In this document: positions 42,881 to 51,660 of the stretch, piece by piece
Layout of the letters: every line of letters begins with the position of its first letter
Numbering within the stretch: position 1 is the stretch's first letter
NCBI GenBank assembly: GCA_027484165.1
Contig: JAIXWH010000066.1
Location: forward strand, 23,939-87,938
From: Chitinophagaceae bacterium
GTDB lineage: Bacteria; Bacteroidota; Bacteroidia; Chitinophagales; Chitinophagaceae
Reading direction: 5' to 3'
Length of the DNA stretch: 64,000 nt
Translations under genes and position numbers: made by a program
The notes under the pieces: model-generated
What the model saw: the letters and a program-made list of their open reading frames with translations, nothing else
Told to the model about the DNA's origin: nothing
The model's database searches: none

Positions 42881-43924
42881 TCAATTTTTATTTTTTTTAA
42901 AAAATTGAATTTTTCCGCTTTTTTCCAAATCAGAAGTAATCCTGATTTCATATCTGTTTTTACCATCAGTAACCACCATTAAAGCAGTATTTGGAGGAAT
43001 CAGTCCAAGATTTTCAGCATACATAATCAAATCATTTGAATCCGAATCATCTTCAATATTGAGGTTGAAACTTATAGCCTTGTCCGTTAGTCTTTTCTTT
43101 GATAACAACAACTTACTGTTATAAAAAAGTGAAACGCTGTCGCCATCAATATCTCCATTGTCATACAAATCCACTTTAATAATTTTATTTTCAACCTCAA
43201 TTTTTTTCAGCAAAGTATTTTTTCTCTTTTCCAATTTTTTTAAATTATCATCAATTTCTGACTTCTCATCTGAAATGTCATCAATATCACCAAGGCCAAC
43301 TACACCAATTTCATGAGTTGCTTTTTCCTGTCCGGAATTTGATTCATTATTGTTGATTTTGATTTTAGTTTTAAATTCTTTGTTTTCTGATGATTTTTTA
43401 TTGGCAACTTTATTGTTGATTTCAATTGCTCTATTGTTTTTGGAAAAAGCAGATGGATAAGTATTTATCAATGATCTTCTAGTTAAAATAGTGCTTCCTC
43501 TTCCACAATTCCCTTTTTGATTTGGAGCAGGAACCCAATTACCTTCCAAAGTTTCATTGTCGCCCTGTTTAAAGTAAGTAAGTTTATGTATCTGTAAACA
43601 GTTATTTACATTAGTTGGGATATTGGTTTTTGTTCTTTCGGTTTCTGTGATTTCTGCATATTTTTTCTTGTTATCAAAACTGCCTTCAACTTTACATATG
43701 GTGTAGAATCTTCTTCCATTCTCCGTAAAATAAGTATAAGAAGTACCACTTATAAATTTGTCATTAAGGTCTAATTCCAAAACATATTCACATTTGTCTC
43801 CAGCATAATTTCCAATACTTGTGCTCTTATCATAAAATACTCCTTTCCATTGTCCTTTAAGATTTTGGGCATTAGAATTTTGAACTAATAATATGAATAA
43901 TGACAGTGTAAAGTTTTTGAACAT
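42881..43924 (-). CDS. Secreted hypothetical protein with C-terminal beta domain
   Basis: A secreted protein of about 347 residues. The frame is open back to a TTG at 43942, but the ATG at 43924 gives MFKNFTLSLFILLVQNSNAQ, a clean signal peptide, so I use it. The N-terminal part begins LKGQWKGVFYD and contains two Cys-bearing strands (lipocalin-like feel, unproven). A charged low-complexity linker of about 80 residues follows, then a C-terminal domain (VDLYDNGDIDGDSVSLFYN ... LIMYAENLGLIPPNTALMV) shared by many Bacteroidota secreted proteins of unknown function. Confidence 0.6.
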   Translation of the reverse strand: MFKNFTLSLFILLVQNSNAQNLKGQWKGVFYDKSTSIGNYAGDKCEYVLELDLNDKFISGTSYTYFTENGRRFYTICKVEGSFDNKKKYAEITETERTKTNIPTNVNNCLQIHKLTYFKQGDNETLEGNWVPAPNQKGNCGRGSTILTRRSLINTYPSAFSKNNRAIEINNKVANKKSSENKEFKTKIKINNNESNSGQEKATHEIGVVGLGDIDDISDEKSEIDDNLKKLEKRKNTLLKKIEVENKIIKVDLYDNGDIDGDSVSLFYNSKLLLSKKRLTDKAISFNLNIEDDSDSNDLIMYAENLGLIPPNTALMVVTDGKNRYEIRITSDLEKSGKIQFFKKNKN

Positions 43925-43946
43925 ATTGTGAAAAATTGACAACGTG

Positions 43947-43954
43947 CAAAAATA
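43947..43954 (-). promoter_or_regulatory. -7 element of the secreted hypothetical gene
   Basis: TATTTTTG on the minus strand, about 22 bp before the ATG at 43924 and overlapping nothing else. Its position just upstream also disfavours the TTG start at 43942, which would leave almost no leader. Confidence 0.38.
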
Positions 43955-43990
43955 ATAAGGATTTATGGCTTAAAATATAGTTTGGGGCTA

Positions 43991-44019
43991 TTAGATTAGC
44001 AAAGACTTCGTTAAATTTG
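43991..44019 (+). promoter_or_regulatory. Promoter of thrS
   Basis: TAAATTTG at 44012-44019 is a full -7 match; TTA at 43991-43993 stands 18 bp upstream in place of TTG. The box covers the in-frame TTG at 44017, so translation must begin at the ATG at 44047. Confidence 0.45.
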
Positions 44020-44046
44020 CTCAAATTAAAGCAGAATCAATCAATT

Positions 44047-45981
44047 ATGATAAAAATCACACTTCCTGACGGGTCAAACAGAGAATATGCTGAAGGTATC
44101 ACACCAATCGAAATTGCCAAATCAATCAGTGAGGGGTTAGCCAGAAAAGTTTTAGCAGCTTCTGTAAATGGAGAAGTTTGCGATGTTACTCGTCCCATTA
44201 ATAATGATGCAACTTTTAAATTATTGACTTGGGATGATAATGAAGGAAAATCAACATTCTGGCATTCTTCTGCACATTTAATGGCTGAAGCTGTTCAAGC
44301 TACATTTCCTCATGCAAAATTTTGGGTAGGGCCAGCACTTGACAAGGGATTTTATTATGATATAGATTTAGGGGATGATAAAATGACAGAAGATGAATTG
44401 ATTGTTTTGGAAAAGAAGATGAATGAATACGCTAAACAGAACAATCCTTTCATCAGAAAATCAATTCCAAAAGCAGAAGCAACTCAATACTTCACTGAAA
44501 AAGGAGATGAATACAAATTGGATTTGCTCAGCAATTTAACCGATGGTGAAATTAGCTTTTACACTCAAGGGTCTTTTACTGATTTGTGCAGAGGACCGCA
44601 TATTCCATCTACAGGTTTCATTAAAGCAATCAAACTTACCAGTGTTGCAGGAGCATACTGGAAAGGAAATGAAAAAAACAAACAGCTTACAAGAATTTAC
44701 GGTGTAACATTCCCCAATCAAAAAGATTTGGATGAGTACATCCTTATGCTTGAAGAAGCCAAGAAAAGAGATCACAGAAAATTAGGAAAAGAGTTGGGTA
44801 TTTTTACCATGGATGATATGGTTGGACAAGGTTTGCCTTTGTGGTTGCCTAATGGCGGTATCATTATTGAGGAGCTTGAAAAATTGGCTAAAGAAACTGA
44901 GTCGGATGGTGGATATAAAAGAGTAGTTACTCCTCATATTGCTAAAGAAGAAATGTATCTTACCAGTGGGCATTTGCCGTACTATGCAGATAGCATGTTC
45001 CCTCCAATGGAATTGGATGGAACCAAATATTATTTAAGAGCTATGAATTGTCCGCATCACCACAAAATATTTGATGCTGAACCCAAAAGCTATAAAGATC
45101 TTCCATTTCGAATTGCTGAATATGGAACTTGCTATAGATATGAACAAAGTGGTGAATTGTTTGGACTCATGCGTGTAAGATGTTTGCACATGAATGATGC
45201 ACATATTTATTGCAGCAAAGAGCAGTTCGGGCAAGAATTCAGAGCGGTTAATGAAATGTATCTCAAATACTTTAAAATATTTGGTGTTGATAAATATGTT
45301 ATGAGATTAAGTTTGCACGATCCGGCTAAATTGGGTCAGAAATACATCAACGAACCAGAATTGTGGCATCAAACAGAATCTATGGTTCGTCAGGTTTTAA
45401 TTGATTCGAATATTCCATTTATTGAAGTACAAGATGAAGCTGCTTTTTATGGGCCAAAAATTGATGTTCAAATCTGGAGTGCTATAGGAAGAGAATTTAC
45501 TTTAGCAACCAATCAGGTTGATTTTAACAGCGGAAACAAATTTAAATTATCTTACACTACACAACATAATAGCTCGGATGTTCCATTGATTATCCATAGA
45601 GCTCCATTAGGTACACACGAAAGATTTATCGGCTTCTTGTTGGAACACTTTGCAGGAAAATTCCCAACCTGGTTGGCACCATTGCAGGTAAAAATATTGC
45701 CAATCAGCGATAAGTTTATGGATTATGCTAACATCGTTTTAGCAAAACTTAAAAAATTACATATCAGAGCAGAGATTGATGACAGAAATGAAAAAATCGG
45801 TAAAAAAATTCGTGATACCGAATTAATGAAAGTGCCTTATATGCTTGTTATTGGCGAAAAAGAAATGAATGAAGGAAAAATAGCTATTCGTCGCCAGGGT
45901 AAAGGAGATTTAGGTGCAAAAGAATTAGATGTTTTTATTTCTGAATTGTGTGCAGAAATTTCAGAAAGAAAATTGGATTAA
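44047..45981 (+). CDS. thrS: Threonyl-tRNA synthetase
   Basis: A class II aminoacyl-tRNA synthetase of about 644 residues. In order: TGS domain (IKITLPDGSNREYAEGITP), editing/second additional domain with HSSAHLMAEAVQ and the later CRGPHIPSTG, catalytic core with motif 2 (FRIAEYGTCYRYEQSGELFGLMRVR) and motif 3 (IIHRAPLGTHERFIGFL), and the anticodon-binding domain from about residue 550. The zinc ligands (Cys in AMNCPHH, two His) are present. The ATG at 44047 is chosen because the longer reading starts inside the promoter's -7 box. infC follows. Confidence 0.97.
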   Translation: MIKITLPDGSNREYAEGITPIEIAKSISEGLARKVLAASVNGEVCDVTRPINNDATFKLLTWDDNEGKSTFWHSSAHLMAEAVQATFPHAKFWVGPALDKGFYYDIDLGDDKMTEDELIVLEKKMNEYAKQNNPFIRKSIPKAEATQYFTEKGDEYKLDLLSNLTDGEISFYTQGSFTDLCRGPHIPSTGFIKAIKLTSVAGAYWKGNEKNKQLTRIYGVTFPNQKDLDEYILMLEEAKKRDHRKLGKELGIFTMDDMVGQGLPLWLPNGGIIIEELEKLAKETESDGGYKRVVTPHIAKEEMYLTSGHLPYYADSMFPPMELDGTKYYLRAMNCPHHHKIFDAEPKSYKDLPFRIAEYGTCYRYEQSGELFGLMRVRCLHMNDAHIYCSKEQFGQEFRAVNEMYLKYFKIFGVDKYVMRLSLHDPAKLGQKYINEPELWHQTESMVRQVLIDSNIPFIEVQDEAAFYGPKIDVQIWSAIGREFTLATNQVDFNSGNKFKLSYTTQHNSSDVPLIIHRAPLGTHERFIGFLLEHFAGKFPTWLAPLQVKILPISDKFMDYANIVLAKLKKLHIRAEIDDRNEKIGKKIRDTELMKVPYMLVIGEKEMNEGKIAIRRQGKGDLGAKELDVFISELCAEISERKLD

Positions 45982-46035
45982 CAAAATTTTCATTTAATTT
46001 TATTAACTAAATATATTACAAACCAAAATTTTTAA

Positions 46036-46671
46036 ATGGCATTTCCACCAAGACCACCCAGAGGAGCATTTAATCCTCGTTTCAAGAAAGAACAACAACA
46101 GGAACATCGTACCAATTACATGATTAAAGTTCCGGAAGTAAGATTAGTAGGAGAGAATTTAGAACCAGGTATTTATCCTACTCCAGAAGCTCTGAAAATT
46201 GCGCAATCACAAGAACTTGATTTAGTTGAAATTTCTCCGGGTGCTAATCCTCCAGTTTGTAAAATCATTGACTACAATAAGTTTTTGTACGATGAGAAGA
46301 AGAAGAAGAAGGAAATGAAAGCCAAAGCTAAAACTAGTGAAGTAAAAGAAATTAGATTTACTCCAAATACGGATGATCATGACTTTGAATTTAAAGTAAA
46401 ACACGCTGAAAAATTTCTATCAGATGGTGATAAAGTAAAGGCTCATGTTCAGTTTAAAGGAAGAGCAATCATGTTCAAAGAAAGAGGAGAATTATTGCTT
46501 TTAAAATTTGCAGATAGATTAAAAGATGTGGGGGCATTGGAAGGGTTACCAAAAATGGAAGGAAAAAGGATGCTCGTTATGTTTGCTCCAAAAGCGCAAC
46601 AAAAACAAAAGAAAGGTTCTGAGTTAGGTAAACTTGTTGAAAGAAAGACAGAGGAAGACAATAAAGAATAA
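46036..46671 (+). CDS. infC: Translation initiation factor IF-3
   Basis: A 211-residue factor that keeps the 30S subunit free and proofreads start codons. The N-domain opens MIKVPEVRLVGENLEPGIYPT and has LDLVEISPGANPPVCKI; a lysine-rich linker (DEKKKKKEMKAKAK) leads to the C-domain with EIRFTPNTDDHDFEFKVKHAEKFL. A 28-residue N-terminal extension rich in Pro/Arg and a charged C-terminal tail are common in Bacteroidota. It starts 54 bp after thrS. A terminator separates it from rluF, unlike the usual infC-rpmI-rplT operon. Confidence 0.96.
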   Translation: MAFPPRPPRGAFNPRFKKEQQQEHRTNYMIKVPEVRLVGENLEPGIYPTPEALKIAQSQELDLVEISPGANPPVCKIIDYNKFLYDEKKKKKEMKAKAKTSEVKEIRFTPNTDDHDFEFKVKHAEKFLSDGDKVKAHVQFKGRAIMFKERGELLLLKFADRLKDVGALEGLPKMEGKRMLVMFAPKAQQKQKKGSELGKLVERKTEEDNKE

Positions 46672-46693
46672 TTTTATAACACATTATAAAATC

Positions 46694-46722
46694 AAAGCTA
46701 TCTCTAGGGATGGCTTTTTTTT
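46694..46722 (+). terminator. Terminator after infC
   Basis: An imperfect 11-bp stem (46694-46704 with 46707-46717, with G-U pairs) followed by a run of eight T, between infC and the rluF start at 46741. Confidence 0.7.
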
Positions 46723-46740
46723 CATCAAAACACAACGGCA

Positions 46741-47481
46741 TTGGACATCAGTTTAAACAAATACATCAGTGACACCGGTTTTTGCAGCAGGAGAGAAGCC
46801 GATAAATATATTGAGGATTGCAGAGTAACTATAAATGGAATGGACGCTCATAAAGGCAACCGGGTAAAAGCCGGAGATGATGTAAGAATTGATGGAGAAC
46901 CCCTTAAAAAAAAGAAAGCTTCAGTCTATATTGCATTCAATAAACCCAAAGGAGTTACCTGTACTACAGATCTTAAAGACAAAACAAACATCATTGATTT
47001 TATCAATTACAAGACCAGGATTTTCCCAATTGGCAGACTGGATAAATTATCTAGTGGATTGATATTCATAACTAATGATGGTGATATCGTGAATAAAATT
47101 TTACGTTCTGGTAACGGTCACGAAAAAGAATATATTGTTACTGTAGACAAATCTATTGATCTCAATTTTATCAATAAAATGAGAAATGGGGTAATAATAC
47201 TGGGCACACAAACCTTAAAATGTTTTGTAAAGCAAGAAGGAGATTTAAAGTTCAGAATCATTTTAAAACAGGGATTAAATAGGCAAATCAGAAGAATGTG
47301 TGAATCACTTGGTTATAATGTTACTTCCTTAACAAGAATTCGAATAATGAATATAAATATTAATGGAATTCAGCCTGGGAAATGGAGATATTTTACTCAA
47401 AACGAACTCAGTACATTGCTTGAGAACATCAAAGACAGTAATAATTCTCATGAAAAAAATGAAGATGCTCTAGGGGAATAA
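46741..47481 (+). CDS. rluF: 23S rRNA pseudouridine synthase RluF
   Basis: A 246-residue RsuA-family enzyme. The S4 RNA-binding domain is at the N-terminus (LNKYISDTGFCSRREADKYI), then AFNKPKGVTCTTD, the RluF-specific NIIDFINYKTRIFPIGRLD with catalytic Asp101, and LKQGLNRQIRRMCESLGY near the end. The NIIDFINY signature separates RluF (position 2604) from RluB/RluE. The start seems to be TTG at 46741; no ATG lies close. It stands between infC and rpmI, which is unusual. Confidence 0.88.
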   Translation: MDISLNKYISDTGFCSRREADKYIEDCRVTINGMDAHKGNRVKAGDDVRIDGEPLKKKKASVYIAFNKPKGVTCTTDLKDKTNIIDFINYKTRIFPIGRLDKLSSGLIFITNDGDIVNKILRSGNGHEKEYIVTVDKSIDLNFINKMRNGVIILGTQTLKCFVKQEGDLKFRIILKQGLNRQIRRMCESLGYNVTSLTRIRIMNININGIQPGKWRYFTQNELSTLLENIKDSNNSHEKNEDALGE

Positions 47482-47629
47482 TACAAATGCGTAAATTGTA
47501 TAATTTATATTATTTTATGATGATTAATAAGTTTGTTTTTATAAATTCATTATTTAGTTCGGTACATTCTCAATTTTGATTAATTTGAATAAATCTTCAG
47601 CATTTATGTCTTTTTTAAAATAAAATAAC

Positions 47630-47637
47630 TACATTTG
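47630..47637 (+). promoter_or_regulatory. -7 element of rpmI-rplT
   Basis: TACATTTG, a full TAnnTTTG match, in the 257-bp gap after rluF. It predicts transcription from about 47643 and a leader of about 95 nt before rpmI. The upstream TTG is poor (TTA 23 bp away). Confidence 0.5.
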
Positions 47638-47642
47638 CACCC

Positions 47643-47738
47643 CGAAAAGTTAAGTCTTTTCGATCATTTCCCACAAGGCCCCATAAGTTTCCGTCAGTTC
47701 GGAACGCCAGCAGGGAGTAACTAAAATAAAGTTATACA
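47643..47738 (+). promoter_or_regulatory. Structured 5' leader of rpmI-rplT, candidate autoregulatory element
   Basis: The leader opens with a perfect hairpin CGAAAAG (47643-47649) / CTTTTCG (47656-47662). It then carries a GC-richer stretch with paired CCG/CGG parts around 47687-47705 and a small hairpin TAACT/AGTTA just before the rpmI ATG. In other phyla ribosomal L20 represses this operon by binding such a leader; the same role here is inferred from position and folding only. Confidence 0.45.
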
Positions 47739-47936
47739 ATGCCAAAGGTTAAAACCAACAGCAGCGCAAAAAAGCGCTTTAAAGTTACCGGTTCAGGTAA
47801 AATTACATTCCAAAAAGCTTTTAAACGTCACATCTTAACAAAGAAATCTACAAAACGTAAACGTAACATGCGTATCGACGGTACTGTAGCTGACGCAAAT
47901 CTGCATTTTGTTAAACGTTTATTGGGTATGAAATAA
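47739..47936 (+). CDS. rpmI: 50S ribosomal protein L35
   Basis: A 65-residue, highly basic protein with the L35 signature [20 protein letters not shown] and [16 protein letters not shown] ends the family. It is an exterior component of the large subunit near the L20 region. It forms an operon with rplT 51 bp downstream. Confidence 0.96.
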   Translation: MPKVKTNSSAKKRFKVTGSGKITFQKAFKRHILTKKSTKRKRNMRIDGTVADANLHFVKRLLGMK

Positions 47937-47987
47937 TTCTCACCTAATAAGTAATTCATCAATCTCTAACTTTAAAAAAATTAAAAT

Positions 47988-48332
47988 ATGCCACGTTCAG
48001 TAAATGCAGTAGCCAGTAGAGCTCGCCGCAAAAGAATATTAAAAGCCGCTAAAGGATATTACGGCAAACGTAAAAATGTATATACCGTTGCTAAAAACGT
48101 AATGGAAAAAGGTCTTACTTATAGTTATGTAGGACGTAAATTAAAAAAGCGCGAATACCGTACATTATGGATTGCGCGTATCAATGCTGCCGTAAGAGAA
48201 GAAGGTATGACTTACAGCCAATTCATCAACAAATTAAGCGAAAAGAAAATAGATTTGAACCGAAAAGTTTTAGCTGATTTGGCAATGAATGAGCCTGAAT
48301 CTTTCAAAAAGCTTGTTGCTTCTGTTAAATAA
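47988..48332 (+). CDS. rplT: 50S ribosomal protein L20
   Basis: A 114-residue protein: [25 protein letters not shown] at the N-terminal helix that enters the rRNA, then [22 protein letters not shown] and a C-terminal globular domain. It is essential in early large-subunit assembly. In bacteria studied it also represses its own operon by binding the leader, which fits the folded region upstream of rpmI. Confidence 0.97.
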   Translation: MPRSVNAVASRARRKRILKAAKGYYGKRKNVYTVAKNVMEKGLTYSYVGRKLKKREYRTLWIARINAAVREEGMTYSQFINKLSEKKIDLNRKVLADLAMNEPESFKKLVASVK

Positions 48333-48365
48333 GACAGAACACTAATTGAAATAGATATCATTTTG

Positions 48366-48397
48366 AAAATCCGGGTACCTTATAGTATCCGGATTTT
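48366..48397 (+). terminator. Terminator after rplT
   Basis: AAAATCCGG (48366-48374) with CCGGATTTT (48389-48397), extended inward by further pairs including G-U; T-rich end. Confidence 0.8.
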
Positions 48398-48457
48398 AAT
48401 TTAAAATACTAACTCTTATAATTTAAATTCTTCAAATTGAGAATGACTAAAGACAAT

Positions 48458-49852
48458 ATGAATAATACGTATAGTGATTTAGTAAATCAAACCTTTAATT
48501 TTCCACAGGAAGATTTTAAGTTGGTTAACGATTACTTACAATACAATGGACAGGATATCAAGGCGCTCATTGATAAATATGGCACCCCCTTAAAACTAAG
48601 TTATCTACCTAAAATTGGCAAACAGATCAACAAAGCAAAATCGATGTTTGCCAACGCATTTAAAAAACATAAATACACAGGCAAATACAATTATTGCTAT
48701 TGTACAAAAAGTTCCCATTTTTCATTTGTAGTAGAAGAAGCGTTAAAAAATGATATTCATTTAGAAACTTCTTATGCTTATGATATTGATATCATCAAGA
48801 AATTACACGCTAAGAAAAAAATAAATAAAGACATATTCATTATCTGCAATGGTTACAAACAAAAGCCATACACACAAAGGATTGCAGGTTTATTGAACTC
48901 AGGATTCAAGAATGTAATTCCTATTTTAGATAATAAAGAAGAATTAAAAGCTTATATCAAGTCGGTAAAAGTTCCTTTTAACTTAGGAATCAGAGTTGCT
49001 GCAGAAGAAGAACCTAATTTTCCATTTTATACCTCACGTTTAGGAATACGCGCAAAAGACATTCTTGAATTTTATGTAGATAAAATTGAAGGCAATGAGC
49101 ATCGTTTTCAATTAAAAATGCTTCATATTTTTCTGAACAAAGGAATCAAAGATGATATTTACTATTGGAGTGAATTGAATAAAGTGGTCAATCTTTATTG
49201 TCAACTCAAAAAAATCTGTCCAGAGTTAGATTCGATCAATATTGGAGGTGGATTTCCAATCAAACACTCTCTAGGATTTGAATATGATTATCAATTCATG
49301 ATTAATGAAATTGTTAGAAATATCAAAGTGGCTTGTACCCGAAACAAAGTTCCTATGCCCAATATCTTTACCGAATTTGGCAGTTACACAGTAGGAGAAA
49401 GTATGGCTCACATTTACAGTGTGATTGGTCAGAAGATGCAAAACGACAGAGAAACCTGGTACATGATTGATTCTTCTTTTATCACTACCTTGCCCGACAC
49501 ATGGGGAATTGGTGAAAAGTTTTTGATGTTGCCTATTAATAAATGGGATAACGAATACCAAAGAGTAGTTTTGGGTGGCATCACTTGCGACAGCCATGAT
49601 TATTATGATTCTGAAGAACATATCAATGAAGTATTCTTACCAAAACTTGAAGATGGTGAACCTTTGTTTGTGGGCTTTTTCCACACTGGTGCCTATCAGG
49701 ATCAAATCAGTGGGTATGGAGGAATCAAGCATTGCATGATTCCATCACCAAAACATATTATAATCGGACACGATAAAAATGGTAAATTAGTAGATTGGGT
49801 TTATGCTAAAGAACAAACAGCCCAAAGCATGTTAAGAATTCTTGGTTATTAA
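48458..49852 (+). CDS. speA: Arginine decarboxylase (Bacteroidota SpeA type)
   Basis: A PLP enzyme of about 464 residues with the alanine-racemase fold that makes agmatine for polyamine synthesis. The PLP lysine lies in YCYCTKSSHFSFV; the phosphate-binding INIGGGFPIK and the specific IFTEFGSYTVGES and MIDSSFITTLPDTWG stretches match the short, roughly 460-residue Bacteroidota enzyme rather than the 650-residue E. coli form. The frame is open to a TTG at 48437 with ATGs at 48443 and 48458; MNNTYSDLVNQTF from 48458 fits the family start. Decarboxylase is the usual label; exact substrate is inferred. Confidence 0.85.
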   Translation: MNNTYSDLVNQTFNFPQEDFKLVNDYLQYNGQDIKALIDKYGTPLKLSYLPKIGKQINKAKSMFANAFKKHKYTGKYNYCYCTKSSHFSFVVEEALKNDIHLETSYAYDIDIIKKLHAKKKINKDIFIICNGYKQKPYTQRIAGLLNSGFKNVIPILDNKEELKAYIKSVKVPFNLGIRVAAEEEPNFPFYTSRLGIRAKDILEFYVDKIEGNEHRFQLKMLHIFLNKGIKDDIYYWSELNKVVNLYCQLKKICPELDSINIGGGFPIKHSLGFEYDYQFMINEIVRNIKVACTRNKVPMPNIFTEFGSYTVGESMAHIYSVIGQKMQNDRETWYMIDSSFITTLPDTWGIGEKFLMLPINKWDNEYQRVVLGGITCDSHDYYDSEEHINEVFLPKLEDGEPLFVGFFHTGAYQDQISGYGGIKHCMIPSPKHIIIGHDKNGKLVDWVYAKEQTAQSMLRILGY

Positions 49853-49884
49853 AATCAAATTAAAAATTAAAAATAATAATAGTT

Positions 49885-50301
49885 ATGTATCCAGCTGAAA
49901 TTGTAATTCCAATGAAAGAAGAGTTAACTGAAAATGGTTTTCAGGAACTTCTAACTGCAGAACAAGTTGAAAAAGTAATATCTGAAAAAGGCACAACTTT
50001 AGTGATGATTAATTCTGTTTGTGGCTGTAGTGCAGGTACAGCAAGGCCTGGCGTTTTGATGGCAGTTAATAATGCTTCAAAAAAACCGGATCATATCACT
50101 ACCTCTTTTGCAGGTTTTGATGTTGATGCTGTAAAAAAAGTAAGAGAATATTTAATGCCATATCCGCCATCTTCTCCTGCAATTGCACTTTTTAAAGATG
50201 GCCAATTGGTTCACATGATTGAACGTCACAATATTGAAGGAAGAAGTGCTCAAATGATTGCTGATAGTTTACTAGGTGCATTCGAAACCCATTGTAATTA
50301 A
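49885..50301 (+). CDS. BrxA/BrxB-family bacilliredoxin
   Basis: A 138-residue thioredoxin-fold protein of the YphP/YqiW family. The active site is the unusual CGC (Cys46-Gly-Cys48) in NSVCGCSAGTARPG, with MPYPPSSPAIALFKDG in the second half. In Firmicutes these proteins remove bacillithiol from proteins; Bacteroidota with this gene may use a similar low-molecular-weight thiol, which is inference. It lies 32 bp after speA and 11 bp before lgt. Confidence 0.9.
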   Translation: MYPAEIVIPMKEELTENGFQELLTAEQVEKVISEKGTTLVMINSVCGCSAGTARPGVLMAVNNASKKPDHITTSFAGFDVDAVKKVREYLMPYPPSSPAIALFKDGQLVHMIERHNIEGRSAQMIADSLLGAFETHCN

Positions 50302-50312
50302 AATTTACTTCG

Positions 50313-51638
50313 ATGTATCCTAATTTATATTATGTTTTCAAGGATTGGTTCGGAGTAGAATGGGAAGCACTCAGCTTTCTAAATACATTCGGACTAATGG
50401 TAGCCCTAGGTTTCCTGGTTGGAGCCTGGTTGTTATCTCTTGAACTCAAAAGAAAAGAAAAGCAAGGGTTACTTCATCCTCTTGAAGAAACTATTGTTGT
50501 TGGGAAACCAGCTTCTTTTATTGAATTATTTTCTAATGGTTTGATTGGATTCATCTTTGGATATAAATTTTTAGGACTGTTTATTTCAAAGCCAGATAAT
50601 ATTTCACCACAGGAGTTTATTTTTTCATCGCAAGGTAGCTTTACAGGTGGGGTGATTTTAGCATTAGTAATTGCAGGAGTTAAATGGAATGAAAAAAACA
50701 AACAAAAATTAAAAGAGCCCGAATCCAGAATCATTAGAATATGGCCACACGACAGAGTGGGAGATATCGTAGTTTTAGGCTTAGTTTTTGGAATTTTTGG
50801 AGCTAAACTTTTCGACAATTTAGAACATTGGGATGATTTTTGGGCTCATCCTATTCAGAGTTTGTTTTCTCAAAGCGGCTTAGCTTTTTATGGTGGGTTA
50901 ATTGTTGCATCTATCGCAATTATTTGGTATTCAATTAAAAAGAAAATTACAATAAAATATTTAGTTGATGCTGCTGCTCCGGCATTAATCATTGCTTATG
51001 CCATAGGAAGAATTGGCTGTCAAATATCTGGTGATGGAGATTGGGGAATTTACAATAGCGCTTATGTAAGCGACAACTTTGGAAGGGTAAGTATTGCAAA
51101 CAAAGGTGCATTTGAAAATAATTTAAACCTATATTCAACATATTATTTAGAGGGCAAAGTTAATGATGGCGACAAATTAAGTTATGTTACAGATCGAATT
51201 TACCCATCCATAAAAGAGGTTCCTCATAAATCGATAATCGCACCTTCATTTTTACCTGTTTGGCTATTTGCATACAGTTATCCTCAAAATGTGAATACTG
51301 ATGGTATCTTAATTCCAAAAATTACTGATCCTCATAACAGAGTTTTACCACAACCCGTTTTTCCAACTCCTCTATATGAAATCATCATTTGCAGTATTTT
51401 ATTTACGATACTTTGGTGGAAAAGAAAGACAATCAAAACTCCATTAACAATGTTTGGAATCTACATGTCGTTAAATGGATTGGAGAGATTATTCATTGAA
51501 AAACTAAGAGTAAACAAATTTTACAATATTCTTGGTTTTCAATCTACTCAAGCTCAATTCATTGCTATCCTTCTGATATTAGGAGGAATGGTATTAATCA
51601 TGTATTCTCAGCTAAAATTGAAACACAAAGAATCTTAA
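50313..51638 (+). CDS. lgt: Prolipoprotein diacylglyceryl transferase, long form
   Basis: A 441-residue inner-membrane enzyme that attaches diacylglycerol to the lipobox cysteine, needed by the lipoproteins seen at 1.7 and 28.6 kb. The Lgt core is clear: SGLAFYGGLI, then AYAIGRIGCQISGDGDWG (the conserved Arg and Gly of the active site) and PTPLYEIIICSILF ... YMSLNGLERLFIEKLR. It is about 150 residues longer than the E. coli enzyme; extra sequence lies after the first helices and as a roughly 90-residue soluble insert following the GDGDWG motif. Confidence 0.9.
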   Translation: MYPNLYYVFKDWFGVEWEALSFLNTFGLMVALGFLVGAWLLSLELKRKEKQGLLHPLEETIVVGKPASFIELFSNGLIGFIFGYKFLGLFISKPDNISPQEFIFSSQGSFTGGVILALVIAGVKWNEKNKQKLKEPESRIIRIWPHDRVGDIVVLGLVFGIFGAKLFDNLEHWDDFWAHPIQSLFSQSGLAFYGGLIVASIAIIWYSIKKKITIKYLVDAAAPALIIAYAIGRIGCQISGDGDWGIYNSAYVSDNFGRVSIANKGAFENNLNLYSTYYLEGKVNDGDKLSYVTDRIYPSIKEVPHKSIIAPSFLPVWLFAYSYPQNVNTDGILIPKITDPHNRVLPQPVFPTPLYEIIICSILFTILWWKRKTIKTPLTMFGIYMSLNGLERLFIEKLRVNKFYNILGFQSTQAQFIAILLILGGMVLIMYSQLKLKHKES

Positions 51639-51660
51639 TAATACAATTAAACAAATTTCT

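Noticed and set aside
44017-44046. Ten extra codons at the start of thrS from TTG at 44017
   Set aside because: They fall within the predicted -7 box; the TGS domain starts directly after the ATG at 44047.
46285-46335. Repetitive GAAGAAG tract in infC as a repeat element
   Set aside because: It simply encodes the lysine-rich linker of IF-3.
47641-47738. Possible tRNA or tmRNA in the GC-richer gap before rpmI
   Set aside because: No cloverleaf, no T-loop GTTCGAAT-type sequence and no CCA-side pairing; better read as an mRNA leader.
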